Below, one piece after another: positions 1 to 9,039 of a stretch of DNA of 64,000 bases; the first letter of the stretch is position 1; every line of letters starts with the position of its first letter. The translations under genes were made by a program, and so were the position numbers. The notes under the pieces were generated by a model. The model worked only from the letters and a program-made list of their open reading frames with translations. It was not told the origin of the DNA and searched no databases. Source of the stretch: an uncultured Flavobacterium sp. (GTDB taxonomy: Bacteria; Bacteroidota; Bacteroidia; Flavobacteriales; Flavobacteriaceae); the NCBI GenBank assembly GCA_937773775.1, contig CALJVL010000010.1, positions 1 to 64,000 on the forward strand, written 5' to 3'.

Positions 1-128
1 CCTCGATTATGGGCCTAAAATAACCCCACTTTAGCAGTTTTTCCGATCAGCATACTCATTAGACCAAGCGTTATTATAGATTTCCCGCTGTTATGCTCAC
101 TTGTAGCTATATATATTGCCTTGTTCAT
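1..128 (-). pseudogene. pta: phosphate acetyltransferase, 5' end with apparent frameshift
   Basis: Phosphate acetyltransferase converts acetyl-CoA and phosphate to acetyl phosphate and CoA, working with acetate kinase. Only the N-terminus is in the window. From the ATG at 128 it reads MNKAIYIATSEHNSGKSI and onward through GKTAKVG, the P-loop-like start of the long Pta form with an N-terminal AAA_26 domain. The frame then stops at a TAG near position 16. Removing one T from the GGGGTTATTTT stretch restores the expected YFRPIIE, which runs off the window edge. The family match is recognised by eye from the N-terminal motif; the frameshift is seen directly. It may be an assembly error, because every other feature of the start is normal. 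It lies downstream of corA on the same strand. Confidence 0.7.
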
Positions 129-220
129 TCTCTTTATTTCTATTGTTAATCCAAATTATATTGCTCAGGCCTATTTTTAAATATGGTGCTCCGATGGCCT
201 TTACTACTTCTAACTTCTTT

Positions 221-1291
221 TTAAAACCAATCTCTTTTTTTAAAATACACAATCATTCCCATTACGATTAAAACCATAACAGCAATAACTGCGAAATATC
301 CGTTTCTGAACTGCAGTTCAGGCATATGTTCAAAATTCATTCCATAAATACCTGCGATAAAAGTTAAAGGAATGAATATTGCCGAAACAATCGTTAGGGT
401 TTTCATGATTTCATTCATTTTATGCGTTTGTGAGGAAAAAAAGAAATTAGAGGCACTCTCAAGCATTCCCATATCTGAATCTATTTGCTCTAATAATTCC
501 AAACTTTTTTGATGCAAACGAGAAAAATAGTTGAACGTTTCCTGCTCAATTACGGTAAATTCTCCGTCTTCTTTCAACATTTTAATCGCATACAAAGAAT
601 CACGTAGTGGAATTATTGAACGTTTTAAGAAATTAAAATTATCTCTGTGTTTCTCAATTCGCACCAATATCGCTGGGTCAGCACTATTCTTGGATAAATT
701 AATTAATTCCTCCACCTTATCTTCTTCGTTTTCAATGGTCACGTAGAAATTTTCGATAATTGCATCTAATAAAAGATAGAGTAAAAAATCTACTTTTTTT
801 GACCTGATGGTTCCTACATGGTTTCGAATACGATCTCTGATGTGAATAAAAAAATCACTCCTTTTTTCTTGAAAAGAAATCAAAACACCATCTTTTATCA
901 AGAAGCTAATCTGCTCAACACTTATGTTATCGGAATGTTCCGTAGGAAGCATCGACTTTATGTTAAAAAACAAAGTGTCAGATAGTTCTTCAAGCTTTGT
1001 CCTTCTACCAGTATTTAAGATGTCAGAAAGCAGAAAATTGTCTATTTTGAAAAACACACCTATGGATTCAATAATTTCAATTTCGTTTAAGCCATGCAAA
1101 TTGAGCCAATTATTTTGATCCGAACTAATACATTTTTCAAGGTCCAATATATCTAGGTCCTCATACTCGGTCATTTTCAAATCGTCGTATAAAAACAATT
1201 GCATTTCTGACTCAAATTTTTTGTGAAGTCCAGTATATTCTAAAATATTCGATTGTAGTTTCCGGTTTTTCTTGTACTTAATTTTCCTCAT
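221..1291 (-). CDS. corA: CorA-family magnesium/cobalt transporter
   Basis: A 356-residue inner-membrane divalent-cation channel. The N-terminal two thirds is soluble and rich in charged helices, as in the CorA funnel domain. The C-terminus has two membrane helices, the first ending in YGMNF with the signature GMN at about residues 317-319, and the protein ends in the basic KKRDWF. Length and layout are normal for CorA. The ATG at 1291 is the only sensible start and follows an AT-rich leader. The gene reads toward pta, 92 bp away, so they could be co-transcribed. CorA usually moves Mg2+ or Co2+; which ion cannot be told from sequence. Confidence 0.92.
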   Translation of the reverse strand: MRKIKYKKNRKLQSNILEYTGLHKKFESEMQLFLYDDLKMTEYEDLDILDLEKCISSDQNNWLNLHGLNEIEIIESIGVFFKIDNFLLSDILNTGRRTKLEELSDTLFFNIKSMLPTEHSDNISVEQISFLIKDGVLISFQEKRSDFFIHIRDRIRNHVGTIRSKKVDFLLYLLLDAIIENFYVTIENEEDKVEELINLSKNSADPAILVRIEKHRDNFNFLKRSIIPLRDSLYAIKMLKEDGEFTVIEQETFNYFSRLHQKSLELLEQIDSDMGMLESASNFFFSSQTHKMNEIMKTLTIVSAIFIPLTFIAGIYGMNFEHMPELQFRNGYFAVIAVMVLIVMGMIVYFKKRDWF

Positions 1292-1521
1292 CCAGCATCA
1301 TTTGTTTGGTAACATTACGAAAAAAAAAATCCTCATTACTACCCAATTAGGCACCAGAAACGAAAAAAAATTAATTCAATCATTTTTAAACAAATATACA
1401 ATGAAATAAACTATTCTTAGACGGAACAAAATGTATTACTTCATCTCAAAAATAAAACATTCCCAAATATTAATTATCCGATTTTTCTTATGCTAATATT
1501 TTTTTTTGGAAAAAAATTCAA

Positions 1522-1529
1522 TAAATTTG
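1522..1529 (+). promoter_or_regulatory. Bacteroidota -7 box for the zinc protease gene
   Basis: TAAATTTG matches the Bacteroidota -7 consensus TAnnTTTG exactly, 72 bp before the ATG at 1601. A TTTG at 1505-1508 is the nearest -33-like element but only 13 bp away, which is short. The rest of 1292-1600, between the divergent corA and protease genes, is AT-rich with no gene that I can see. Confidence 0.4.
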
Positions 1530-1600
1530 GATTTGTTTTTCGAAAAAAACACATTTATCTAGAAAACCTAACCCTTAAACTATCTCAAATATTTATCTAA

Positions 1601-4156
1601 ATGCTAAGAAAAAAACTAACCTTAATTATTATCTGTTCGCTATTTTTTTCCCTTCAGGGAACGTTTGCACAAAAAAAGAAAAAGGGAGATAAAAATCCCG
1701 TTACAGCAGTTAAAGAAAAATCAGCTGATGTCAAAAAAGAACCAAAACCCTATAAAAAGGTAATAGATAGTACTGCTGTTACCCAAAGAGGACTAATCGA
1801 CGTTCATAAAATAGACAACAAGTACCTTTTTGAAATTCCCGATTCCCTTTTAGGAAGCGAAATGATGACCATCACCCGATATTCTAAAACTCCAGCCGGA
1901 GGGGGAATTTTTGGTGGGGAAGAAATCAACAGACAGGTCGTGCGATGGGAAAAAGGGCTCAACGACAATATACTCCTTAGATCAATTACTTATGTTATCA
2001 TGTCTCCAGATGACGACAAACCAATGGCGCAAGCAGTTAAAAACTCAAATTCAGACCCAATCATTGGTAATTACGATGTTTTGGCTTATAAAAAAGATGA
2101 ACAAGGCAAAATTACTGGTTATGTTCTGGATTTATCGACAACGTTCGATGCTGATGTTCAAACTTTTTCGTTAGACCCAATCAAGAAGCAATTATTGAAT
2201 ATTGATAAATTTCAAAAAGACAAATCTTTTATCTCAAAAATAAGTAGTTTCCCTATTAACACTGAAATTAGAAGTGTAAAAACTTTTACCACTACACCAC
2301 CAAAAATTAATACTACACCAACAAAAAAAATTGGTGTTGATCTACCATCAGCATTGGATACTGGAGTAGTTACTTTAGAGATCAATACTTCTATGATTTT
2401 ATTACCAAAGACACCCATGCGTAAAAGAGAATTTGATGCTCGTGTAGGTTATTTTGCTAATAAATACGATGTTTTTGAGGAAGAGTCACAGAAGTCAGAA
2501 ACAAAAGTATTCGCAGTAAGATGGCGTTTAGAACCTAAGTCAGCTGAAGATGCACAAAAACAAAAACTGGGCGAATTAATTGAACCATTAAAGCCACTTA
2601 TCTATTACATTGATCCAGCCACGCCAGAAAAATGGAAAAAATTCATCAAACAAGGCATTGACGATTGGCAAATAGCCTTTGAAAATGCCGGTTGGAAAAA
2701 TGCAATCCGAGGAGAATATTGGCCGGAGAACGATCCCACGATGAGTTTAGAAGACGCTCGCTTTTCAGTATTAAGATATTTCGCTGCCGATATCCAAAAT
2801 GCATATGGACCTAATGTTCATGATCCACGTAGTGGGGAGATCCTAGAAAGTCATATTGGTTGGTATCACAATATCATGAGTCTATTAAGAAATTGGTATA
2901 TGATCCAGACAGCTGCTGTAGATCCAGCGGCACGATCTAAAAAGTTTGATGATAAATTAATGGGGGAATTGATTCGTTTTGTTTCTTCCCATGAGGTAGG
3001 TCACACATTAGGATTACGTCATAATATGGGAGCCAGTTCCGCTACTCCTGTTGAAAAACTAAGAGATAAGGAATACCAAGAAAAAAACGGGCACACTTTA
3101 TCTATTATGGATTACGCTCGTTTTAATTACGTAGCTCAACCAGAAGATAGTGTTACGAGTTTGTTTCCAAGAATTGGAGACTATGACAAATGGGCTATTA
3201 AATGGGGATACACCTACTTTGAAGATACAAAGACTGAGGCAGAAGAAAAAGCATTTCTAAATGAAATGACTAAAGAAGCGTACGAGAACCGTCGCTTGTG
3301 GTTTGGTTCAGAAACTAGTCCATATGATCCAAGGTATCAAACCGAAGACATTGGAGACAACGCCATGAGAGCATCTGAATATGGAATTAAAAATCTAAAA
3401 CGAATTTTACCTAACTTAATAGAATGGTCAAAAGAAGATGGTGAAAGTTATGCTGAGTTAGATGAGCTCTATGGAGCACTGACGGGACAGTTCCGAAGAT
3501 ATATGGGGCATGTTACTAAAAATGTGGGAGGAATATATGATAACCCTAAAACATATGACATGACTGGTAATCAATTTGAAGTAGTTCCAAAAAGTATTCA
3601 AAAAGATGCAGTAGCATTCTTGAACACTCAATTATTCTCCACTCCGAAATGGTTATTAAATCAAGATATACTCTCAAAAATTAACCCAGAAAATGGAGTT
3701 GAAGCGATCAAATCCATGCAGGATGGTACCTTAAACAGCTTATTGGCCGGAGATAGAATGGTTCGACTTTTGGAAACCTCTTCAGCAAGTAAAGATAACT
3801 ATTCTGTTAATGAATTAATAAATGATTTGAACAAAGGGATCTTTTCAGAACTGAATAACAAAAGCTCAATTGACATCTACAGAAGAAACATCCAAAAACT
3901 GTATGTAGACAAGATGATTGAATTACTAAAACCAGGTACAGCAAACGTTAGATCCGTTCCAGTAGGAGTTACTTACGGATTCAAAACAAGAAATGTCAAT
4001 CTTGCTCAAACAGATTTACCTTCTATTGCCCGAGGACAGCTCATCAAATTAAAAAACGAACTTAAATCAGCAACACCAAGAATGACAGACAAAATGAGTG
4101 AATATCATGTTCTGGACTTAGTTTCTAGAATTGGAGAAGCGCTCGATCCTAAATAA
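1601..4156 (+). CDS. zinc-dependent metalloprotease (DUF5117/DUF4953 family), secreted
   Basis: An 851-residue secreted protease. The N-terminus is a clear signal peptide (MLRKKLTLIIICSLFFSLQG, then TFAQ). The catalytic motif HEVGHTLGLRH lies at residues 464-474 and fits the metzincin pattern HExxHxxGxxH, with two zinc histidines, the glutamate base and a third histidine. A Met-turn-like SIMDYAR follows about 40 residues later. Bacteroidota proteins of this size with DUF5117, DUF4953 and DUF5118 regions are annotated zinc-dependent metalloproteases; the substrate is unknown. The gene stands alone, with a strong terminator after it and a degraded copy of a paralogue's 3' end about 320 bp downstream. 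Start is the only ATG giving a signal peptide. Confidence 0.9.
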   Translation: MLRKKLTLIIICSLFFSLQGTFAQKKKKGDKNPVTAVKEKSADVKKEPKPYKKVIDSTAVTQRGLIDVHKIDNKYLFEIPDSLLGSEMMTITRYSKTPAGGGIFGGEEINRQVVRWEKGLNDNILLRSITYVIMSPDDDKPMAQAVKNSNSDPIIGNYDVLAYKKDEQGKITGYVLDLSTTFDADVQTFSLDPIKKQLLNIDKFQKDKSFISKISSFPINTEIRSVKTFTTTPPKINTTPTKKIGVDLPSALDTGVVTLEINTSMILLPKTPMRKREFDARVGYFANKYDVFEEESQKSETKVFAVRWRLEPKSAEDAQKQKLGELIEPLKPLIYYIDPATPEKWKKFIKQGIDDWQIAFENAGWKNAIRGEYWPENDPTMSLEDARFSVLRYFAADIQNAYGPNVHDPRSGEILESHIGWYHNIMSLLRNWYMIQTAAVDPAARSKKFDDKLMGELIRFVSSHEVGHTLGLRHNMGASSATPVEKLRDKEYQEKNGHTLSIMDYARFNYVAQPEDSVTSLFPRIGDYDKWAIKWGYTYFEDTKTEAEEKAFLNEMTKEAYENRRLWFGSETSPYDPRYQTEDIGDNAMRASEYGIKNLKRILPNLIEWSKEDGESYAELDELYGALTGQFRRYMGHVTKNVGGIYDNPKTYDMTGNQFEVVPKSIQKDAVAFLNTQLFSTPKWLLNQDILSKINPENGVEAIKSMQDGTLNSLLAGDRMVRLLETSSASKDNYSVNELINDLNKGIFSELNNKSSIDIYRRNIQKLYVDKMIELLKPGTANVRSVPVGVTYGFKTRNVNLAQTDLPSIARGQLIKLKNELKSATPRMTDKMSEYHVLDLVSRIGEALDPK

Positions 4157-4257
4157 ATAGTTCTTTAGAAAAAGAGATTTTTCAAAGACTATGACCTTTT
4201 TTACAATCTATTTAGTTTTGTTTTACTCTAAAAAAATGTTGCATTACTTTTATAACA

Positions 4258-4295
4258 AACCCGATCTTTTTCTAAAACAGATCGGGTTTTTATTT
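4258..4295 (+). terminator. rho-independent terminator after the zinc protease
   Basis: A perfect 10-bp stem, AACCCGATCT at 4258-4267 pairing with AGATCGGGTT at 4279-4288, is followed by a T-rich run. It sits 102 bp past the protease stop codon. Confidence 0.85.
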
Positions 4296-4477
4296 TGTCG
4301 GCTATCAGCAAAAAGTAAAACATTACTATTTTAGTTCTGAAAATTAGTAAAAAAAAGAAAATTACTCTTAAGGAGTTAGATATCATAGTTGAATTAAGTA
4401 CTACTTACATTATATTCCGTCCTGCTGAATAGTTTTAAATTCAGAACATTAATAACTAATAGAAAAAGACATTCCGG

Positions 4478-4642
4478 ATGAGAAGAGTAAGTCTTACTCA
4501 AACAGATTTACTTTCTATGGAAAAAGATCCGCTTAATAATTTACAACATGATTTGAAGTTGTCTTGAATGAAGGAGAAAATCAGCAAATTTGCCTTTATC
4601 AGTTTGCTTTATAAAGTTGAAGTAGGTTTATATCCTAAATCC
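4478..4642 (+). pseudogene. relic of the 3' end of a second zinc-dependent metalloprotease
   Basis: Reading from 4478 gives RRVSLTQTDLLSMEKDPL, then NNLQHDLKLS, a TGA stop, and in the same frame MKEKISKFAFISLLYKVEVG and LYPKS. This follows the last 50 or so residues of the intact protease upstream (RNVNLAQTDLPSIARGQL, then KNELKSATPRMTDKMSEYHV, then ALDPK) in order and spacing. It is therefore the decayed tail of a tandem paralogue whose 5' part is gone. I see nothing else recognisable between 4157 and 4804. Confidence 0.7.
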
Positions 4643-4804
4643 CTATTTAAAAAGGCAAACGATTCTAACAGCATCCTTTTTTGTTTTTTATGATGTACAT
4701 AATATGATTTCGACATAGCCTGCGAGACAAAGGAGATAAGTCAAACAATAATAAAACTGGAGCTGTTTTAGAAATAATTGATGTTTGTACTTTATTAACT
4801 AGAC

Positions 4805-4832
4805 AAAAAAAACCGAGCTATTTCTAGCTCGG
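4805..4832 (-). terminator. rho-independent terminator of the rhodopsin gene
   Basis: CCGAGCTA (4813-4820) pairs with TAGCTCGG (4825-4832) around a 4-nt loop. On the minus strand the hairpin is followed by eight T residues. It starts 31 bp past the rhodopsin stop. Confidence 0.85.
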
Positions 4833-4862
4833 CTTCAGTGAACAAATAAAAATAGGTTTTTA

Positions 4863-5588
4863 TTAGTTAGTTTGTGATTTTGAAGCAAGAGTGTAGATTA
4901 CTAATCCAAACCCTATTTTGTTGATAGCATCAGCGATGTTGTAAACTGCATCAACGCTTCCTTTACCCATAAAACCAGTATACCATCCATCAGTTCCTAA
5001 CATGTATCCTAATGGGTAAATCGCCCATCCTACAAGTACAAACCAACATAGTATTTTGTGTGCAGCAAGTGTGTTTCCACCGGCAGCTTTGGCCAATTTA
5101 GCAGCCTCACCAATCCATATTTCATAAACAATTAAGAAATAAGCAACACCTGAGAAGAATCCCCAAAGAGCTGCATTACTAGGATCAACGACCTCACCCC
5201 AATAGCCTGTGACTAACATGACAAGAGAGTAAATAATCATTTTCCATAGTAAAGACTGTTTTGCACCTGCTACTTTTAGTATCAAGTAAAACTCTAAACA
5301 CATTAATGGCACCGTTAATACCCAGTCAACATAACGGAAAAAAGTAGGTGATTCACCGAAAGTTGCCCAATAATCTCTCATGTAGAAATAATGTACTGCG
5401 GCAATAAAAGTAATCAAACCTGAAACCAACACTGAAGTACGCCACTTTTTGTCAAACTGGCTCAGCGATAAAAAGAAAAATGCAGATGCAGCCATCATAG
5501 CCATACAACCTACAAAGAAAGTAAATCCTACATAATCCGTGGGATCTAACTTTCCAATCATTCCTGAAATAAACATGAAATTTGTCAT
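4863..5588 (-). CDS. proteorhodopsin, green-light-type proton pump
   Basis: A 241-residue seven-helix retinal protein. Helix C carries RYVDW, LTVP and CLEFY, giving Asp88, Thr92 and Glu99, the DTE set of outward proton-pumping proteorhodopsins (proton acceptor and donor carboxylates). Lys224 in ADAINKIGFG is the Schiff-base lysine, with Asp220 as counter-ion partner. His66 in VHYFYMR matches the conserved histidine that pairs with the acceptor. Met96 occupies the spectral tuning position (105 in the reference protein); Met there is typical of green-absorbing flavobacterial pumps. The retinal-producing gene blh is divergent, 111 bp away. Function is from family knowledge plus these residues. 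The start ATG at 5588 gives the usual short N-terminus. Confidence 0.95.
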   Translation of the reverse strand: MTNFMFISGMIGKLDPTDYVGFTFFVGCMAMMAASAFFFLSLSQFDKKWRTSVLVSGLITFIAAVHYFYMRDYWATFGESPTFFRYVDWVLTVPLMCLEFYLILKVAGAKQSLLWKMIIYSLVMLVTGYWGEVVDPSNAALWGFFSGVAYFLIVYEIWIGEAAKLAKAAGGNTLAAHKILCWFVLVGWAIYPLGYMLGTDGWYTGFMGKGSVDAVYNIADAINKIGFGLVIYTLASKSQTN

Positions 5589-5675
5589 AGTTAAAAAATT
5601 AGGTTATTTTTTTTGTTCATGTAAATATATAAATTGTTCAACAAACAAAATGGTTTTTGTTTATTATTTTTTGCT

Positions 5676-5683
5676 TAATTTTG
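5676..5683 (+). promoter_or_regulatory. -7 box upstream of blh
   Basis: TAATTTTG is an exact TAnnTTTG match 16 bp before the blh ATG. A TTG at 5657-5659 gives a 16-bp spacer, slightly short. The implied leader is only about 10 nt. The 111-bp rhodopsin/blh intergenic region must hold both divergent promoters; on the minus strand TATATTTA is the best rhodopsin candidate but has one mismatch. Confidence 0.4.
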
Positions 5684-5699
5684 AAAATAATTAAATTTC

Positions 5700-6602
5700 A
5701 TGAAAAATTATACAAATATTGCAATTGTAGCAAGCTTTTTCGGCTTGTGGATGGATTCTTACTTTTCTACTAAACTCCAGATTATGTCTGGTTTTATCTT
5801 TATTTTTACCTTTGGAATTTTACATGGAGCAAATGATTTACTTTTGATTAAAAATATAAAATCAAAACAAGAGTCAAATTCAGCACTTAAAGTACTAATA
5901 TACTATCTGGTAGTAGTTTTATCAGGAATACTTTTATTTTTCTTAGTTCCTGAAATTGCTCTTTCATTATTCATCATTGTAAGTGCTTATCATTTTGGGG
6001 AACAGCAATGGCAAAACTTAGAGCATGAATTTCCCAAAGGGGTTTTGGTCCTCTTTCAGTTTTTCTATGGATTACTAGTCTTATTGTTGCTCTTTAATTC
6101 TCACCCCGAACAAGTACAAGGCATCATATTTACTATCTCAAAAGTCAACATTCCTGCTACATACATTGAGCTTTTATTAAAAATTTCAGCCACTATTTTT
6201 CTTGTTCTGAGTATTTATTTTTATTGGAAGTTAGAAAGCATTAGAAAAAAACTTCTTACTGATTTCTTTTATTTGGTTCTATTTACCATTATTTTTCATT
6301 CTTCTAGTCTGATATGGGGTTTTGCCATTTATTTCGTCTTGTGGCATAGTATCCCTTCTATAATTGACCAAATAAAGTTTTTAAATGGATCATATTCCTT
6401 GAAATATTTCATTGCCTACTGTCGCGCAGCAGGGATTTATTGGTTCCTTTCAATAGTAGGGATATCACTTCTCTATTTTGTATTTAGAGAACAGCAGATA
6501 TTCAACGCTTTATTTTTCTCTTTTTTGGCTGCTATAACATTTCCTCACGCATTAGTCATTACAAAAATGCTTGGCGGTAAAAAAAACGGAAATAAAAAAT
6601 AG
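5700..6602 (+). CDS. blh: beta-carotene 15,15'-dioxygenase, Brp/Blh family
   Basis: A 300-residue integral membrane enzyme that cleaves beta-carotene into two retinal molecules, the chromophore of the adjacent rhodopsin. Conserved histidine motifs of the family are present: ILHGAND near residue 42, AYHFGEQQW near 98, LWHSIPS near 218 and FPHALVI near 280; these histidines are thought to bind the catalytic iron. Nearly the whole chain is hydrophobic, consistent with about eight membrane helices. The rhodopsin gene is divergent, a common arrangement in marine and freshwater flavobacteria. No carotenoid biosynthesis genes lie in this window, so the substrate must come from genes elsewhere. Start at 5700 is the first ATG after the -7 box. 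Confidence 0.9.
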   Translation: MKNYTNIAIVASFFGLWMDSYFSTKLQIMSGFIFIFTFGILHGANDLLLIKNIKSKQESNSALKVLIYYLVVVLSGILLFFLVPEIALSLFIIVSAYHFGEQQWQNLEHEFPKGVLVLFQFFYGLLVLLLLFNSHPEQVQGIIFTISKVNIPATYIELLLKISATIFLVLSIYFYWKLESIRKKLLTDFFYLVLFTIIFHSSSLIWGFAIYFVLWHSIPSIIDQIKFLNGSYSLKYFIAYCRAAGIYWFLSIVGISLLYFVFREQQIFNALFFSFLAAITFPHALVITKMLGGKKNGNKK

Positions 6603-6615
6603 AGGTATAAAAAAA

Positions 6616-6647
6616 AACCGTTCTCCAAAAAGGCGAACGGTTTTTTT
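6616..6647. terminator. bidirectional terminator between blh and dnaK
   Basis: AACCGTTC (6616-6623) pairs with GAACGGTT (6635-6642). A-rich and T-rich tracts flank both sides, so it can end both the blh transcript and the converging dnaK transcript. Confidence 0.8.
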
Positions 6648-6694
6648 ATATAAAGCAAAGAGACACGCGGGTGCCTCTCTGCAGTATCAAATAA

Positions 6695-8563
6695 TTATTT
6701 TACTTCTTCGTAATCTACGTCTTGAACATCATCTCCTTCTGCTTCAGCTTCTGGCTGTGCAGCTCCTTCAGCATACATTGCTTCAGTAGCGGTTTTCCAA
6801 GCAGCATTGATGTTATCAAGTGCAGTTTGAATAGCTGGAATGTCTTGAGATTGGTGAGCCATTCTCAATTCAGTCAATGCATACTCTACAGCAACTTTGT
6901 TTTCATCAGACAATTTTGCTCCAAGGTCTTTCAATTGAGTTTCAGTTTGGAAAATCATTCCATCTGCTTCGTTCAATTTTTCAGCTCTTTCTCTTGCAAT
7001 TTTGTCAGCATCTGCATTAGCTTCAGCGTCTTTTTTCATTCTTTCGATTTCTTCAGATGTTAATCCAGAAGAAGCTTCAATACGAATATCATGAGATTTT
7101 CCTGTTCCTTTGTCAGTTGCAGAAACTTTGATGATACCATTAGCATCGATGTCAAAAGTTACTTCAATTTGTGGAACACCTCTTTGTGCTGGTGGTATAC
7201 CATCTAAATGGAAACGACCGATTGTTTTGTTGTCAGCAGCCATTGCTCTAGCTCCTTGCAATACGTGAATTTCAACTGTTGGCTGAGAATCTGCAGCAGT
7301 AGAGAATACTTGTGACTTTTTAGTTGGAATAGTAGTATTCGACTCGATAAGAGTTGTCATAACACCACCCATAGTTTCGATACCTAGAGATAAAGGTGTA
7401 ACGTCAAGTAACAATACATCTTTTACATCTCCAGAAAGAACCCCACCTTGAATAGCTGCTCCAATTGCAACAACCTCATCAGGGTTAACTCCTTTAGACG
7501 CTTTTTTACCGAAGAATTTTTCTACTTCGTCAGCGATTTTTGGCATACGAGTAGAACCTCCTACAAGGATTACTTCGTCAATATCAGAAACAGATAAACC
7601 TGCATCTTTCAACGCTTTAGCAACTGGTGCCATAGAACGTTTTACTAATGAGTCAGTTAATTGCTCAAATTTAGATCTAGATAATTTTTTAACTAAGTGT
7701 TTTGGTCCTGAAGCTGTAGCAGTTACGTAAGGTAAGTTGATTTCAGTTTCAGTAGAAGAAGACAATTCAATTTTTGCTTTTTCAGCAGCTTCTTTCAAAC
7801 GTTGCAAAGACATTGGGTCTAAACGCAAGTCAATGCTTTCGTCTTTCAAGAATTCTTCAGCTAACCAGTCAATAATTTCATGGTCAAAATCATCCCCACC
7901 TAAGTGCGTATCTCCGTTTGTAGACAATACTTCAAAAACTCCGTCTCCTAATTCAAGAACAGAAATATCAAATGTACCTCCACCTAAATCGTAAACAGCA
8001 ATTTTTTGATCTTTACCTTTTTTATCAAGTCCGTAAGCAAGCGCTGCTGCTGTAGGTTCGTTGATAATACGCATTACTTTAAGACCTGCAATTTCACCAG
8101 CTTCTTTTGTAGCTTGACGTTGTGCATCATTAAAGTACGCTGGAACAGTAATAACCGCTTCAGTAACTGTTGAACCTAAATAGTCTTCAGCAGTTTTTTT
8201 CATTTTTTGAAGTGTCATTGCTGACAATTCTTGTGCAGTGTATAAACGACCATCAATATCCACACGTGGAGTATTGTTGTCCCCTTTTACTACTTTGTAA
8301 GAAACTCTTTTTGATTCAGCAGAAACTTCAGCAAAAGAATGACCCATAAAACGTTTAATAGAGGCAATTGTTTTGGTAGGATTCGTTACCGCTTGTCTTT
8401 TTGCAGGATCTCCTACTTTAATTTCGCCACCTTCTACAAAAGCTATGATAGATGGTGTTGTTCTTTTTCCTTCTGAATTAGGAATAACAACTGCTTCATT
8501 ACCTTCCATTACAGAAACACAAGAGTTTGTCGTACCTAAATCAATTCCGATTATTTTACCCAT
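6695..8563 (-). CDS. dnaK: molecular chaperone DnaK (Hsp70)
   Basis: A 622-residue Hsp70 with the standard start [15 protein letters not shown] (phosphate-binding loop), the nucleotide-binding domain to about residue 380 ([27 protein letters not shown]), the linker [13 protein letters not shown], the substrate-binding beta domain, and a helical lid ending in the acidic tail [12 protein letters not shown]. It refolds proteins in the cytoplasm with DnaJ and GrpE, which are not in this window. It is monocistronic, with a hairpin terminator downstream. Upstream lies a sigma-54-like promoter and an inverted repeat, described separately, instead of the CIRCE/HrcA signals of many other bacteria. Confidence 0.98.
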   Translation of the reverse strand: MGKIIGIDLGTTNSCVSVMEGNEAVVIPNSEGKRTTPSIIAFVEGGEIKVGDPAKRQAVTNPTKTIASIKRFMGHSFAEVSAESKRVSYKVVKGDNNTPRVDIDGRLYTAQELSAMTLQKMKKTAEDYLGSTVTEAVITVPAYFNDAQRQATKEAGEIAGLKVMRIINEPTAAALAYGLDKKGKDQKIAVYDLGGGTFDISVLELGDGVFEVLSTNGDTHLGGDDFDHEIIDWLAEEFLKDESIDLRLDPMSLQRLKEAAEKAKIELSSSTETEINLPYVTATASGPKHLVKKLSRSKFEQLTDSLVKRSMAPVAKALKDAGLSVSDIDEVILVGGSTRMPKIADEVEKFFGKKASKGVNPDEVVAIGAAIQGGVLSGDVKDVLLLDVTPLSLGIETMGGVMTTLIESNTTIPTKKSQVFSTAADSQPTVEIHVLQGARAMAADNKTIGRFHLDGIPPAQRGVPQIEVTFDIDANGIIKVSATDKGTGKSHDIRIEASSGLTSEEIERMKKDAEANADADKIARERAEKLNEADGMIFQTETQLKDLGAKLSDENKVAVEYALTELRMAHQSQDIPAIQTALDNINAAWKTATEAMYAEGAAQPEAEAEGDDVQDVDYEEVK

Positions 8564-8603
8564 TTTTATTTATATTTAATTATTTTGTATACTTATTTTA
8601 GCA

Positions 8604-8635
8604 ACTCACGGTCGGTGAGTCAATCTTTATGCCAA
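8604..8635 (-). promoter_or_regulatory. sigma-54-like promoter and leader hairpin of dnaK
   Basis: On the minus strand, TTGGCATAAAGATTGAC (plus 8635-8619) has TGGCA-N6-TTG spacing, as in the sigma-54 consensus TGGCAC-N5-TTGC; the -12 GC is GA here. Just downstream is a 6-bp hairpin (ACTCAC 8604-8609, GTGAGT 8615-8620) near the expected transcript start. The start codon follows after about 40 nt. Promoter class is inferred from two short elements only. Confidence 0.4.
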
Positions 8636-8655
8636 TGCAAAATGGCTCCATAAAT

Positions 8656-8702
8656 TGTCAGTTTTTGTTGAAATTGTCGCAAAGCAATCTGACAAACTGA
8701 CA
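8656..8702. promoter_or_regulatory. inverted repeat upstream of the dnaK promoter
   Basis: TGTCAGTTT (8656-8664) and AAACTGACA (8694-8702) are perfect inverse complements 29 bp apart, with an additional CTGACA next to the second arm and a TGTC near the middle. The location, roughly 20-70 bp upstream of the -24-like element, suits an enhancer-binding activator or a stress regulator. Function is inferred. Confidence 0.45.
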
Positions 8703-8780
8703 TTTTAGAGGCTTGTCACTGTTTTCAATAGTTGTCATCCAGAATGAAATTTACAAATCTTATCGAAACTTTAGCTTACA

Positions 8781-8873
8781 ACGAATTCATTTCAGCATCT
8801 TTTCCTGCTATCCGCTTTATCTTTATGTTCCTAAATAAAGAACATAAAGAATGCCACTATTATTAGGGCTAAA
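8781..8873. repeat. dispersed intergenic repeat, copy A (variable hairpin)
   Basis: GAATTC, then CTGCTATCCGCT, a 10-bp perfect hairpin (CTTTATGTTC 8821-8830 with GAACATAAAG 8840-8849), then GCCACTATTATTAGGGCTAA. The outer blocks match copy B at 23192-23272 in order, while the hairpin sequence differs completely. I recall similar repeats between genes in Flavobacterium genomes but cannot verify this here. Confidence 0.6.
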
Positions 8874-8974
8874 TCAATGCAAATAATCCAAAATACGTAC
8901 CAAAATACAATCGGTTTACCATACTTAGTTCCAATGGTAGGTTTAATTTCCGTGTAATCAAACTCAATGGACAA
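8831..8974 (-). CDS. possible small membrane protein, 47 aa, TTG start
   Basis: The frame from TTG at 8974 reads SIEFDYTEIKPTIGTKYGKP followed by one strongly hydrophobic helix and stops in the hairpin of repeat copy A. A hydrophilic N-terminus plus one membrane span is plausible for a real small protein, but there is no ATG, no clear ribosome site, and the overlap with the repeat argues for chance or a decayed gene. I do not recognise it. Confidence 0.2.
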   Translation of the reverse strand: MSIEFDYTEIKPTIGTKYGKPIVFWYVFWIICIDLALIIVAFFMFFI

Positions 8975-8995
8975 AATTTATTTTTCCAGATAACC

Positions 8996-9003
8996 TATCT
9001 TTG
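8996..9003 (+). promoter_or_regulatory. -7 box upstream of the DUF1398 gene
   Basis: TATCTTTG is an exact TAnnTTTG match ending 36 bp before the ATG at 9040. No good TTG -33 element is seen at the usual distance. Confidence 0.45.
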
Positions 9004-9039
9004 CAATCCATTTCCACAAAACAACTAAAATAAAAAAAC

